From Candidatus Margulisiibacteriota bacterium (GTDB lineage: Bacteria; Margulisbacteria; Riflemargulisbacteria; GWF2-39-127), in assembly GCA_003242895.1 (NCBI GenBank), contig QKMY01000057.1:85429-149428 (forward strand): DNA of 64,000 nt. The letters run 5' to 3'. The notes under the pieces were generated by a model, which saw only the letters and a list, made by a program, of their open reading frames with translations, ran no database searches and was not told the DNA's origin. Every line of letters starts with the position of its first letter. The stretch's first letter is position 1. Positions 9,719-18,592 of this stretch are shown here, piece after piece. A program made the position numbers and the translations under genes.

Positions 9719-10010
9719 TTTTAGCGGCATGCTCAATGATCGTCCTGACAGTACGAAGGTAAGCTTCCAGGAACAGAATAAAGTACATCAGCATCACATC
9801 GCGGATACTCAGGAACGCGTGAGAGATGAAAAAAGGGAGACGATTATGGAGCCCTTTGAAGCTGAAGATGCCAGGATTAAAGACGAAAACAAAGGGAAGT
9901 CAGATCAAGGCAGGCACAAAAAAAATAATGAGGAAGATGATGGAAAAGAAAGTAAATATATTATTCCTACCGATGAAGACCTTGGGCAAAAGTTTGATTT
10001 TTCGGCGTAA
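9696..10010 (+). CDS. Small highly charged protein downstream of fapA
   Basis: A 104-residue, very hydrophilic protein rich in Lys, Glu, Asp and Gln, with a central basic/acidic stretch that is probably disordered and a short more hydrophobic start (SYIGSIDFSGML). The ATG is preceded by GAGG inside the end of the DUF342 gene and overlaps it by 23 bases, so it is likely coupled to it. I do not recognise a family. A shorter overlapping frame in the same region has no ribosome-binding site and was not chosen. Confidence 0.65.
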   Translation: MSYIGSIDFSGMLNDRPDSTKVSFQEQNKVHQHHIADTQERVRDEKRETIMEPFEAEDARIKDENKGKSDQGRHKKNNEEDDGKESKYIIPTDEDLGQKFDFSA

Positions 10011-10130
10011 TTATGGTAACTTCGTGAATAGTTACAGATTATAGTGGTATGCAGTGTGGGGATAAGGCAAATATATATCGAAACCCTGATTAAGTTAAGT
10101 AAGAATTGGTAATGTGTTTTTAGTTTAATC

Positions 10131-11354
10131 ATGGAAGTATCTATTTATAAGGGGCGTGGGAAATTGTTTAGAAAATTCATCACTATATTAATGATAGTAT
10201 TAAGTCTTTTAGGGTGTAGTGCCGGTGCTTCGGTACCTATTATTAATGCTATGGCAGAACAATATAATGGTCATGACGTGGGTGTAGTATACGTTAACAA
10301 TGAAATAGTTCTTCGTTTCTATTCAAAAGGTATTTACTGGAGCCCTTATGTTCGAGCTAAAGTTGTCGCTGATATGCTTGCTGAAATTGGCAATAACGGG
10401 ATTGATTTGTCTTCGATTAAAGTCCTGAATGGAACAACAGCCTTGGTTGCTATTGTTGGGAACAGAGAAGTATTCCGTGTTTACGAAGATGATGTGAAAT
10501 ATAATAATTCGACTGCCGAAAGTCTGATTAGTGATTGGGCAAAAAACATCAGGGATGCTGTGACTATCGGTAAAGTTGATTATTCTTCCGAAAAAAAACT
10601 TTTGAGCGAAGAAGTCACTACTGGCAACGTAGCTAGGCCACAGGCGCTAGTAAATACGACTCCGGTTTTAGTAGATACCGGAAAGTCTGCTATTTCCCGT
10701 AAACATCATTTTTCTGATAGCATTAAGTCGATTATTGTTAGTAATAATCATTTTGTACCAAATTTTGGAAAGTTTTTTATGAAAATCGATTATAGCATAG
10801 TAATAATTATACTTACTTCGGCTGGTGGCTTCCTGTTATCAATTGCAGGAATTTCTATGTTTCTAAAAAAGAAACGGCTTATGTCGGAAGATGAAGGTAT
10901 CGCTAGCCGGGCATCAAGCGAAGAACTGGAAAATTTAGTTTCGCATTTGATATCTGAACTTGAGGAAAAGTCGGACAGAATTACACACGAATTCCAGGAG
11001 AAGACCGATTATCTGGTATCATTATTATCCCAAATTGATCAGAAAATTATCTCTCTTGAGGCACTAAAGCAGGAAGGCTCTTTGCCGGAATCCGAAAAAC
11101 CTGCGAAACAGATAGATAAGAAGCAACCCCTAAAGAAAAAGTTAGTAGTTGTAGAAGAAGACGATGATGACGACGAACTCAATGAACAGAATAATGCCGT
11201 TTTACCAACCTTTGCTCAGATTGATAAACAGCATAGAACTAAACAGGAAATAATTTACGAGCTGTCAGATAACGGGAAATCAATTACTGAGATCGCTAAG
11301 AAGTTAGGTATCGGGGTCGGCGAGGTTAAACTTATTCTGGATCTCAAGCAGTAA
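10131..11354 (+). CDS. DUF6115-like membrane protein with lipoprotein-type signal
   Basis: The protein has a hydrophobic N-terminal segment ending in a lipobox-like LLGC (Cys about residue 29), an extracytoplasmic region of about 185 residues, a second membrane helix (about 223-243), then a long cytoplasmic part with coiled-coil (about 260-320), an acidic linker and a C-terminal helix-turn-helix-like motif (about 370-405, SITEIAKKLGIGVGEVKLIL) that resembles DUF6115 proteins in flagellar loci of Firmicutes. The first ATG has a poor ribosome-binding site. A TTG at 10164 behind AAGGGGCGTGGG would give a cleaner signal peptide and may be the true start. Function is unknown; context links it to motility. 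Confidence 0.75.
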   Translation: MEVSIYKGRGKLFRKFITILMIVLSLLGCSAGASVPIINAMAEQYNGHDVGVVYVNNEIVLRFYSKGIYWSPYVRAKVVADMLAEIGNNGIDLSSIKVLNGTTALVAIVGNREVFRVYEDDVKYNNSTAESLISDWAKNIRDAVTIGKVDYSSEKKLLSEEVTTGNVARPQALVNTTPVLVDTGKSAISRKHHFSDSIKSIIVSNNHFVPNFGKFFMKIDYSIVIIILTSAGGFLLSIAGISMFLKKKRLMSEDEGIASRASSEELENLVSHLISELEEKSDRITHEFQEKTDYLVSLLSQIDQKIISLEALKQEGSLPESEKPAKQIDKKQPLKKKLVVVEEDDDDDELNEQNNAVLPTFAQIDKQHRTKQEIIYELSDNGKSITEIAKKLGIGVGEVKLILDLKQ

Positions 11355-11362
11355 ACATGATA

Positions 11363-11839
11363 TTACTCAAGCAATCTTTTTATTAACGGGCCTTCTCTGT
11401 TGGTATTTGACATTATTTTTTTATCAAGATCAACTTTTGCTTGTGAAGTTGCGACTTTTAGTTTGCTAATACAAGAGACACAGTAATGTCCTTTATCAAT
11501 TGATTTGCCGCAGGCAATGCATGAACCCGTTATCGGAAGGTTAACAGCTTTTATTCTGCCTTCCCTTACGAATTTCGATATAAGTTCTTCTGATACCTCT
11601 GTTATCGCTGCAACCTCAGAGAGCGTTGCCTTCGGATAATCTCTTAAGTATTTGTAAACGACCTCAAAAGACTTCTCCTCAGCTTTTTTGCATTCGATAC
11701 AGATATCTCCCGGACCTGAGAAAACTCTGCCACAAGTCGAACAATTTTTTATCCCTAAAATGATAATCGACCCCCTTATGATTTCTACCGGAGGAAACAA
11801 TTTTCCAATTAAATTTTTGTATATTTTTTCTTCCGGCAA
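11363..11839 (-). CDS. yvyF: YvyF-like flagellar zinc-ribbon protein
   Basis: Similar in layout to the YvyF/TIGR03826 flagellar operon protein. A CSTC...CIEC zinc knuckle is followed by a helix-turn-helix of MerR/excisionase flavour (ATLSEVAAITEVSEELISKFVREGRI) and a second CIAC...CVSC knuckle. The frame extends upstream to a TTG at 11839 with no ribosome-binding site, giving 38 extra residues before the first Cys. Family members begin just before the first CxxC, so the real protein may start near 11772, where AAGGGGG precedes in-frame ATT and ATC codons. It converges on the DUF6115-like gene and diverges from motA. Confidence 0.8.
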   Translation of the reverse strand: MPEEKIYKNLIGKLFPPVEIIRGSIIILGIKNCSTCGRVFSGPGDICIECKKAEEKSFEVVYKYLRDYPKATLSEVAAITEVSEELISKFVREGRIKAVNLPITGSCIACGKSIDKGHYCVSCISKLKVATSQAKVDLDKKIMSNTNREGPLIKRLLE

Positions 11840-11929
11840 GATTAATGATAAAATATATAATAACGAAATAAATTTCCTTAGTGATGATATCTATATATTA
11901 CCACGTAATTCATTTTTCGTAAAAAAACA

Positions 11930-11957
11930 TAAACGAAATAAGCTTTCATATCGATAT
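11930..11957 (+). promoter_or_regulatory. Sigma-28-like promoter for motAB
   Basis: TAAA (11930-11933), a 16-base spacer and ATCGATAT (11950-11957) resemble the flagellar sigma consensus TAAA-N15-GCCGATAA, with the CGATA core intact. It ends about 40 bases before the motA ATG, and a sigma-28 gene is encoded 4 kb upstream. Confidence 0.45.
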
Positions 11958-11998
11958 TATAGTTAGTGCTTTTAATAAATTAGTAAGTTAGGATAAAA

Positions 11999-12784
11999 AT
12001 GCAATTATCAACAATAATATTTTTGCTCTGGGGTTTTGCCTGCATGATCTTAGCCTTTACTTTGGAAGGTGGTCATGTAACAGCGCTGCTTGCCCCTACA
12101 GCCGGATTGATTGTATTCGGCGGTACGATTGCTGCTATAGGAGTAGCCTTCCCTTTAAGTGAACTTAAAAGTCTGCCAGGAGCCCTAAAAATCCTGGTTT
12201 CCTATAAGAAAAGAGATTTGGTAGAGTCAATTAACTATTTCAGAGATCTCTCAGCCATTACAAGAGGTGAGGGCCTATTAAGCTTAGAAAAGGAAATTGA
12301 TAAAATATCAGATCCTTTTTTAAAAAAAGGCTTACAGTTGATGGTTGATGGCGTTGAGAGCAATACACTTAAGGATATCCTGGAGTTGCATATGGAATTA
12401 GCTTCAATTCGTCATAAAGTAGGAATCGAGGTGTTTGAAGCTGCCGGAGGTTTTTCTCCTACTATGGGCATCATCGGTACGGTAATGGGCCTTGTCCATG
12501 TTTTAAGTAATCTGAGTGATCCGTCTAAGTTAGGTCCTGCAATTGCTATGGCGTTTATCGCGACATTATACGGTGTTGCTTTTGCTAATTTAGCCTACCT
12601 GCCTTTAGGTGCAAAGCTTAAGGCTTATGACAAATCTGAGCTGTATGAGCGACAATTCCTTCTGGAAGGGTTATTGCTTTTACAGGAAGGCGCGTCCCCA
12701 ACCTTAATGGTTGAAAAACTAAAGGGCTTTCTAGAAAAAGGAGAGCTTGCCGAGTTTGAAATCACGTTAAAGAAAAAGAAATAA
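11999..12784 (+). CDS. motA: Flagellar stator protein MotA
   Basis: MotA is the inner-membrane ring of the flagellar stator that couples ion flow to rotation. The 261 residues include four membrane helices (two near the N-terminus, two between about 150 and 205), the cytoplasmic loop with the charged rotor-contact region, and the family signature AAGGFSPTMGIIGTVMGLVHVL. An AGGAT site precedes the ATG. motB starts two bases after the stop. Confidence 0.96.
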   Translation: MQLSTIIFLLWGFACMILAFTLEGGHVTALLAPTAGLIVFGGTIAAIGVAFPLSELKSLPGALKILVSYKKRDLVESINYFRDLSAITRGEGLLSLEKEIDKISDPFLKKGLQLMVDGVESNTLKDILELHMELASIRHKVGIEVFEAAGGFSPTMGIIGTVMGLVHVLSNLSDPSKLGPAIAMAFIATLYGVAFANLAYLPLGAKLKAYDKSELYERQFLLEGLLLLQEGASPTLMVEKLKGFLEKGELAEFEITLKKKK

Positions 12785-12786
12785 GT

Positions 12787-13581
12787 ATGAGAAAGAAACA
12801 TGAAGAAAAACCGGTTAATCATGAGCGTTGGCTTCTTACCTATGCAGATCTGATAACACTGCTTATGATATTTTTTGTGGTATTGTACGCCTTGAGTATG
12901 CTCGATGCTAGTAAATACAAGCAACTTAGCGAATCACTGAAAATATCGCTTGGAGTAGGAACTCCGGAAATGACCAATTTTGAAGGAGGGCAGATTACCC
13001 CCTATTTAAATACGCCGCAATCTGACGAGCAAGACATGAAGAAATATTTCGAAGAACTTCAGAAGCAGAATGAAGCTCAACGAGAGCAGGAAGCGATGGA
13101 AGCATATAAATTAGAAGAGGTTAAGGGGGTAATTGATAAATATTTAGAAGAGAATAAAATGACTGCAAATGTATCAACGCAGCTTGATGATAGGGGCCTC
13201 GTTATTAGAGTGAACGAGACATTGCTTTTCGATTCCGGTCAATCGTATATAAAATCTGAGTTTTCGCGAAGGCTTATTGACCTGGGAAAAATACTCAATA
13301 AAACAGATAATTATATAAGAATAGAAGGCCATACCGATAATGTCCCGATTAGTAACGATCAGTATAGGTCCAATTGGCAGCTATCGACAGCTCGGGCAAC
13401 CAATGTTACGGAACTATTGATCCATAGTGCAGGTATGGCCCCAAAGAGATTATCAGCAGTTGGCTATGCTGAGTTCAGGCCAATAGCCATTAATACTTCG
13501 TTTGCAGGAAAAACAAAGAATAGAAGAGTAGATATCTTAATAATAAATAGTAAGTACAATTCTGTTGAAGGAAATAAATAG
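12787..13581 (+). CDS. motB: Flagellar stator protein MotB
   Basis: MotB anchors the stator to peptidoglycan. It has a short cytoplasmic head, one membrane helix holding the ion-binding aspartate (D21 in YADLITLLMIFF), a Gln/Glu-rich plug and linker (about 85-125), and a C-terminal OmpA-like peptidoglycan-binding domain with the EGHTDNVPIS motif and closing NRRVDILI. The YADLITLL sequence is typical of MotB, but I cannot tell from it whether the motor is proton- or sodium-driven. It forms a two-gene operon with motA. Confidence 0.96.
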   Translation: MRKKHEEKPVNHERWLLTYADLITLLMIFFVVLYALSMLDASKYKQLSESLKISLGVGTPEMTNFEGGQITPYLNTPQSDEQDMKKYFEELQKQNEAQREQEAMEAYKLEEVKGVIDKYLEENKMTANVSTQLDDRGLVIRVNETLLFDSGQSYIKSEFSRRLIDLGKILNKTDNYIRIEGHTDNVPISNDQYRSNWQLSTARATNVTELLIHSAGMAPKRLSAVGYAEFRPIAINTSFAGKTKNRRVDILIINSKYNSVEGNK

Positions 13582-13624
13582 TTCTTTGGGGTTCTCAATG
13601 AAAACTTGAAAAGAATTATCTGGA

Positions 13625-15265
13625 TTAAATGATCGGATTGTAGATGCCTTTTGTGAGCCATTCAGGCACCAGATCTATGACTTCGATAAGAATTGACGGA
13701 TCATTTTTTATTTTGGCAATATGGGATTTATAAGGAGTATCTTTAACGAGGATTGCTCGACGTTTAATCGTTGCTATCTTAATGTTCCTTATGTTTTCAT
13801 ATTCTGTTTTTAATTGTTCAAGAAATTTCTTTCTTGCTTTGTTTTGTAACTGGTCAGTAACTTTTCGGACAAGTGTTTCTGTTGCCGCTATACTGGTAAC
13901 ACTCCAGTTTTTTACTTCGATATCCCAGAGAATATTGTTTTTATCCAGGGCGATTATATCGATCTCACCTACCGTTCCTGTTGACGTCTCAATCCTTTTC
14001 TGAAATTCCAATATTTCCATTTCGTAAGCTTTTTTGTAATAATAAGCAGCAACTAATTCCCCGAAAATACCTTTAATAACGCTCTGTTGCTTCATTTCTT
14101 TTAACATATTAGCCATGCCGATAATTCCGGATATAACATAAAGATGATTTTTTTCTATAAAGACAAAGTTGCCGAATATTTCATAAAGTGTTTCTTTAAA
14201 TAATATTTTTACATCGTTATTTACACTGAATTTCAGGTCGTGAAGGATATGTTTTCCCTGTGTTGAGTATTCTAAAATATTGTAGAGGAAATAGTAACCT
14301 TTAATGAACGCGCCGTTCCAAATTCGCGGCTGTGTACAATTATTCAGCTTCTCCAATAATTCTTTTTGAAGGTTGAGAGGTAGCATATTGAAGAATTTCA
14401 AAGCATTGTTGGTAAAATATTTTAATTTTTCGATAAGCTCCTGGTTTTCTATTGTGTGAGCCAGGATTATGTGTTCTATCTCAAACTGCCGGTTAATATT
14501 TTTCAAAAGCCTCTCGACACCCAGCCGGCGCAACAAATGATTGTCGTGTTTTGTCTCAAGCAGGAGTTCGATTACTAATTTAGGTTCGGCATTGTTTAAT
14601 TCTATTAGTTCTCTGGTTGTGAATTTTCTAAGGCAATTATTATCATGTTCATCGAATCCGTAACGGATGATTTTTGTATATAGTTGGGAAATTACTGCAT
14701 TTCTTAATCGATGCTCAAAATAACTGATAGAGTTAAGTTCATCGCTGCATTCCTTCTCATCTCCTTCGCGCAATACAAAATTTTCCCGTCTTAGGCGTGC
14801 TACTTTTTTCTGCAATACCTCGATCTTCGTGGAATATCCGCTATTAATATCATTTTCGTATACTTGAGGGGTCTGCTGTTCGCTTTCCCTCATAAGGAGA
14901 TAGTATTTTCTCTCGATCTGCTCTAAGGAACTTATTCGTGAATAGAGCTCATCTGCATGATTTTGCAGTTCCAGGAGCTTGTTCCTTAAAGCATTACTTT
15001 CATCAAAAATAATTTTATTTCTCGTTTTTCTCTTCTGAATTGTTTTGAGGTAATGGTCGAATTTACCGTTATTAATATCATAATAACTGAAAGTTGCTAA
15101 GACTTTTCTTGATTGGCCGTCCAGTATTCGTATGTTTCCTTGATTACTGATAAGCACTATGGTTTTGTACTCATCTTCTTCAAAAAATCGAAGAAGTTTT
15201 GTCGTGAGTATTTGAGCTATTCTTTGATAGTTATTTTCATTGTTTGGGTGTTTGTTATTGCGCAT
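13625..15265 (-). CDS. Coiled-coil protein with C-terminal PD-(D/E)XK nuclease domain
   Basis: A 546-residue protein with no family I can name. The N-terminal 75 residues look like a small alpha/beta domain. A coiled-coil follows (about 85-165), then a helical region (about 175-385). The C-terminal part has the layout of a PD-(D/E)XK nuclease: a helix with GIFGELVAAYYY, then GEIDIIALD (D436) and WDIEVKNW (E450, K452), as in Holliday-junction-resolvase-like and YraN-type proteins. The active-site residues look intact. No methylase, helicase or toxin partner adjoins it. The gene runs against motB and was not seen to form an operon. Confidence 0.75.
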   Translation of the reverse strand: MRNNKHPNNENNYQRIAQILTTKLLRFFEEDEYKTIVLISNQGNIRILDGQSRKVLATFSYYDINNGKFDHYLKTIQKRKTRNKIIFDESNALRNKLLELQNHADELYSRISSLEQIERKYYLLMRESEQQTPQVYENDINSGYSTKIEVLQKKVARLRRENFVLREGDEKECSDELNSISYFEHRLRNAVISQLYTKIIRYGFDEHDNNCLRKFTTRELIELNNAEPKLVIELLLETKHDNHLLRRLGVERLLKNINRQFEIEHIILAHTIENQELIEKLKYFTNNALKFFNMLPLNLQKELLEKLNNCTQPRIWNGAFIKGYYFLYNILEYSTQGKHILHDLKFSVNNDVKILFKETLYEIFGNFVFIEKNHLYVISGIIGMANMLKEMKQQSVIKGIFGELVAAYYYKKAYEMEILEFQKRIETSTGTVGEIDIIALDKNNILWDIEVKNWSVTSIAATETLVRKVTDQLQNKARKKFLEQLKTEYENIRNIKIATIKRRAILVKDTPYKSHIAKIKNDPSILIEVIDLVPEWLTKGIYNPII

Positions 15266-15390
15266 GTTTTTTGTCCCTTACAATAAATTTTAACATGTAT
15301 CAGGGTGAATGTCGCGAAGGATATGGTTTTTCTTCAGACTAATTGCTGATTTAACCTTATATTGCCTGGGTTAGCTAGAAATTTGAGGCG

Positions 15391-15430
15391 CTAAAAAGTA
15401 GAGGACTTACCGATGATAAGTCCTCTACTT
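15391..15430 (-). terminator. Rho-independent terminator of the hemerythrin operon
   Basis: A perfect 14-base-pair stem (15396-15409 with 15417-15430) and a 7-base loop are followed, on the minus strand, by five T residues. It lies just after the last hemerythrin gene. Confidence 0.8.
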
Positions 15431-15460
15431 GAAAAGATCAAATAGCTAGTATTGATTTGT

Positions 15461-15922
15461 TTATGCGGCTTTTTTTATTTCAGTTCTTCTTTCATTTTTT
15501 CGTAATTCGAACTGCCTTCCCATTTCATTTAGCTGCTCGCTATTAAACAGATCTCTTGTCGCCTGAAATACTTTGATTTCCTCTTTTCCTGCATGGAGGA
15601 TGAGAAGTTCGATGAGGACAACAAGTTTGGGAATCCAGCGCTCTTGGTCAACGGGCATTTTGCTAAGATTGTCGAGCATCGATTCTAATTCATAGTGTTC
15701 TTCCAAAGATTCGAGTAATAATTCATGGACCTGGGCTTTGCCTTTAAACGCTTGGTAAAGCGTATCTTCTTCTGTAGATAAGTGAAGAGAAAGCTCTGTA
15801 AGTATGGTCTCAAATAGATCCTGCCGTTTACTTAGAGTATTATCAGTTGTGCTTTTTAATTCAGTAAGAGCATTCTTGACTAAATCATGATCTCGTTTAA
15901 TGAGTTGTAGAATGTCCATCAT
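15461..15922 (-). CDS. Hemerythrin HHE domain protein (copy 1)
   Basis: A 153-residue four-helix-bundle protein that should bind a diiron centre and handle oxygen, nitric oxide or redox stress. Candidate ligands are all visible: H12, H47 with E51 (HxxxE), H76 with E80, and H110 with E114. It is similar along its length to the upstream neighbour (15969-16427), so the two are a tandem duplication. An AGGAG site precedes the start, and the gene lies between a shared promoter and a strong terminator. Confidence 0.9.
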   Translation of the reverse strand: MMDILQLIKRDHDLVKNALTELKSTTDNTLSKRQDLFETILTELSLHLSTEEDTLYQAFKGKAQVHELLLESLEEHYELESMLDNLSKMPVDQERWIPKLVVLIELLILHAGKEEIKVFQATRDLFNSEQLNEMGRQFELRKNERRTEIKKAA

Positions 15923-15968
15923 TACCTGCTCCTTTCTTTTCTCTTAGGGATAGGTCTTTTCGAGAATA

Positions 15969-16427
15969 TTAAGCAGCCATTTTCATTCTCCCACGGGTTT
16001 CCCTTTTATTTGTTTCGAATATATTCCCCATTTCCTCCAATTGATTTTTGCTTAGTATTTCTCTGGCTAGGTCAAAGACTTCTTCTTCTTCGGTTCTAAT
16101 ATGGTTTTCAACGATTTCCCGGAGTACTCGTAGTTGTGGCAGCCAACGTTCTTCTGATTTTGGTCTGCTTTTCAGTTCATTGAGAAGTAATTCGATGATA
16201 TGGTGCTCTTCTATTGATTCGAGCATGCGTTCCGCCGCTTCCTTTTCTTTTTTAAGCGGATTATAGAGGATATCTTCTTCTGCTTTAATGTGGAGGATAA
16301 GATCGTTTTTCAGTGTAGTGAATAGGTCCGTCCGTGATTTTATAGTTTCTTCGTTTGTTATCGATAATTCTGCCATTATGTTTTTTGCAGTGTCATGGTC
16401 TTTCTTTATCCGCTCAAGAATATTCAT
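15969..16427 (-). CDS. Hemerythrin HHE domain protein (copy 2)
   Basis: A 152-residue paralogue of the downstream gene, with ligand candidates H11, H46/E50, H75 and H109/E113 in the HHE-family pattern. It is the first gene of a two-gene operon: a good promoter (16480-16507), AAAGGAG ahead of the ATG, and only 46 bases to the second gene. Divergence between the copies is spread evenly, while the metal-binding positions are kept, so both are probably functional. Confidence 0.9.
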   Translation of the reverse strand: MNILERIKKDHDTAKNIMAELSITNEETIKSRTDLFTTLKNDLILHIKAEEDILYNPLKKEKEAAERMLESIEEHHIIELLLNELKSRPKSEERWLPQLRVLREIVENHIRTEEEEVFDLAREILSKNQLEEMGNIFETNKRETRGRMKMAA

Positions 16428-16769
16428 CGCATTGCTCCTTTCTTTAGATCATTTATCCTAGTTTGTAAAAGTTGGGTGTATTGTAGTCCAAAAGTCAGGC
16501 TAGTCAATGCGTTAGTATTTGTTTGGCCTCCCTTTTTTTTAGCGTTTTTATGACAAAAATATTTAGTATGCAATGCCTTGACGGAATGGCTTGTAAATAG
16601 AGATTAATCGCTGTAAATCTGTTATAATAAATGCAAGTATCGTCTGTGTGATTTTGTCGCTCGTGCAATCTCATTTATGATATCTTGAAGATCCTCAAAC
16701 CCATCTTTAATTATACTGGTACTATAAATTTCATAACTGATTATTAATTCGGGGGTAATTAGATAGAAA
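16428..16769. other. Divergent intergenic region, hemerythrin / slt
   Basis: About 340 bases with no convincing gene. The left part holds the hemerythrin promoter. On the right, TTGACG (16578-16583) and an isolated TATAAT (16623-16628) may belong to promoters for the lytic transglycosylase, but their spacing to partner boxes is poor. A long untranslated leader for slt is possible. Confidence 0.5.
16480..16507 (-). promoter_or_regulatory. Sigma-70-type promoter of the hemerythrin pair
   Basis: On the minus strand TTGACT (16502-16507) is followed after 16 bases by TACAAT (16480-16485), about 50 bases upstream of the first hemerythrin start. Confidence 0.65.
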
Positions 16770-18554
16770 ATGAAAAAGTTATTTTGTTTTGGTTTATTCA
16801 TGATGCTCGGGGCTTTTTGCTGGGGAGATTCTCTCAACGATTATAAGCTGGCCAAAAAATACTATAAAGAGAATGATAGAGTTCAAGCAGTGAAGTTGTT
16901 TGAACGAGTTGCGAAGAGTTCTTCTCCGTTACAAGATTTTGCGCTCTATTATCTGGCTTTGATTTCTGATGAAAATGAAGCTGTTAAATATGCGAAGGAG
17001 CTTGTAGCGAAATATCCGGAGTTTCCGCTTAGCACTAAGATAAAAAAGAAAATGAGCGAATACTATTTTGACCGGGAACAGTGGCGCTATTTTTCTGAAA
17101 AAACCCTGTGGGATAAGGCAACTGGTTATTATAATGGCAAAAACTGGCTAAAAGCCAAAAAAGCATATGAGCAATTCCTGCTTTTGTATCCCGCCGCAGA
17201 AAAAAAGTCTGATGCTTATTACTATCTGGCATTAATACATTTAAAACTACAGGATAATCTTAATGCAGAAAGATATTTTGCTTTGCTTGGCGATAATTCT
17301 GAGTATGCCGGCTGGGCGCTTTTTCAGCGGGTAGCAGCGATGGAAGCTCAAGGCGATCGTGAAAATGCAAGAGAGGCGTATATTGAGCTAGCCAACAATT
17401 ACAAAGGTGCTCAAGTAGGAAAGTCAGCGTTAGACTCTCTAATAAAGATATACTGGAAAACTGACCAAATAGATAAAGTAATTGATGGATATAAGTTGCA
17501 GCTTACCTATTATCCGAATGATTCGAAAACTGCCTGGATATATTATCAATTAGGCCGGATAGCTGATAACTCAAATAACATCGCGTCCGCTAATTATTAT
17601 TATGAGGCGGCATCACAGCATAAGTCTTCGAAATTTCTAAGTTCGGAGCTCTATTACCGAAGGGCAGTAGCCCACGCAAAGCTCGGAAATCAAGAGCAGA
17701 GCAGAACTCTGTTAACTAAAATAGCTCAGGACTATGATTATAATTATTATGGACATCTTGCACATAACGAATTAAACCTTAAACTTCCTGGTTTTTCTAC
17801 AAAGGGAATCATTCCTGTATTCAATAAATGGAAAAATGCCATTCCCAGAGTAAAAACATTTTTATCCATCGGGGATTATGAAGACGCGGCAGTTTTGGTG
17901 AGGGCGTATCAGCAGAAAAGCAAACTTTCTGAAGACTACGAGTTGTCACTATTTTTAATCAGTCTATATGAGAATGACAAGAATTATTCTTCAGCAATTC
18001 AGGTAGGAGAGAGCGTCTGGGGATCTTTTTCTAGAAGTAATAGTCTTTCAATCCTGCCAAAAGAAATCTGGAAGAAGAGTTATCCCCTTTATTACAAGGA
18101 GTTAATTTTGCCATTGGCAGAGCGTTATGCTATAGACCCGTTGTTAGTTATGGCATTAATTCGGGAGGAAAGTCGATTTGATGCATCCTGTACTTCGTGG
18201 GCAGGTGCCAAAGGTCTTATGCAACTTATGCCGGAAACAGCTCAAGCGGTAGCGAAAAGTTCTAACCTAAAATGGGGTGACCTCTATTCTCCGAGTTTTA
18301 ATATTCAGATCGGGATATTACATTTTTCATACCTTTTAAATTCTTATAAGAACAATTATAGTCAGGTATTAGCGGCGTATAACGGCGGTATCAATGCTGC
18401 TAATCGCTGGATAAGTAGTAACAGAGGTGCCACAGAATCGGAATTTACAGAGTATATTACATATGAGGAAAGCCGGAATTACGTTAAAAAAGTTCTCAAC
18501 AGTTACTGGATATACAAACGTCTGTATTCGATTGATTTGAAGAGAGATCCATAA
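16770..18554 (+). CDS. Slt-type lytic transglycosylase with TPR-like superhelix
   Basis: A periplasmic enzyme that cleaves the MurNAc-GlcNAc bond of peptidoglycan. The signal peptide (about residues 1-20, LFCFGLFMMLGAFCWG) is followed by roughly 420 residues of TPR-like helical repeats and a C-terminal lysozyme-fold domain with the ALIREESRFD motif (catalytic Glu E467), AGAKGLMQLMPETA, and the AYNGG motif. The layout is that of Slt70. A paralogue of similar layout lies at 31395-33629. A GGGGG site lies about 13 bases before the ATG, longer than ideal. Confidence 0.92.
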   Translation: MKKLFCFGLFMMLGAFCWGDSLNDYKLAKKYYKENDRVQAVKLFERVAKSSSPLQDFALYYLALISDENEAVKYAKELVAKYPEFPLSTKIKKKMSEYYFDREQWRYFSEKTLWDKATGYYNGKNWLKAKKAYEQFLLLYPAAEKKSDAYYYLALIHLKLQDNLNAERYFALLGDNSEYAGWALFQRVAAMEAQGDRENAREAYIELANNYKGAQVGKSALDSLIKIYWKTDQIDKVIDGYKLQLTYYPNDSKTAWIYYQLGRIADNSNNIASANYYYEAASQHKSSKFLSSELYYRRAVAHAKLGNQEQSRTLLTKIAQDYDYNYYGHLAHNELNLKLPGFSTKGIIPVFNKWKNAIPRVKTFLSIGDYEDAAVLVRAYQQKSKLSEDYELSLFLISLYENDKNYSSAIQVGESVWGSFSRSNSLSILPKEIWKKSYPLYYKELILPLAERYAIDPLLVMALIREESRFDASCTSWAGAKGLMQLMPETAQAVAKSSNLKWGDLYSPSFNIQIGILHFSYLLNSYKNNYSQVLAAYNGGINAANRWISSNRGATESEFTEYITYEESRNYVKKVLNSYWIYKRLYSIDLKRDP

Positions 18555-18592
18555 ACTGAAAGAAATTATCATGGTTAAAATTATCAAATAGG

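Noticed and set aside
9826..10044. Second gene overlapping the small charged protein
   Set aside because: It has no ribosome-binding site, and its sequence is a low-complexity frame shadow of the Lys/Glu-rich gene at 9696-10010.
15461..16427. Toxin-antitoxin pair
   Set aside because: Both small adjacent genes are clear hemerythrin paralogues with complete metal-ligand sets.
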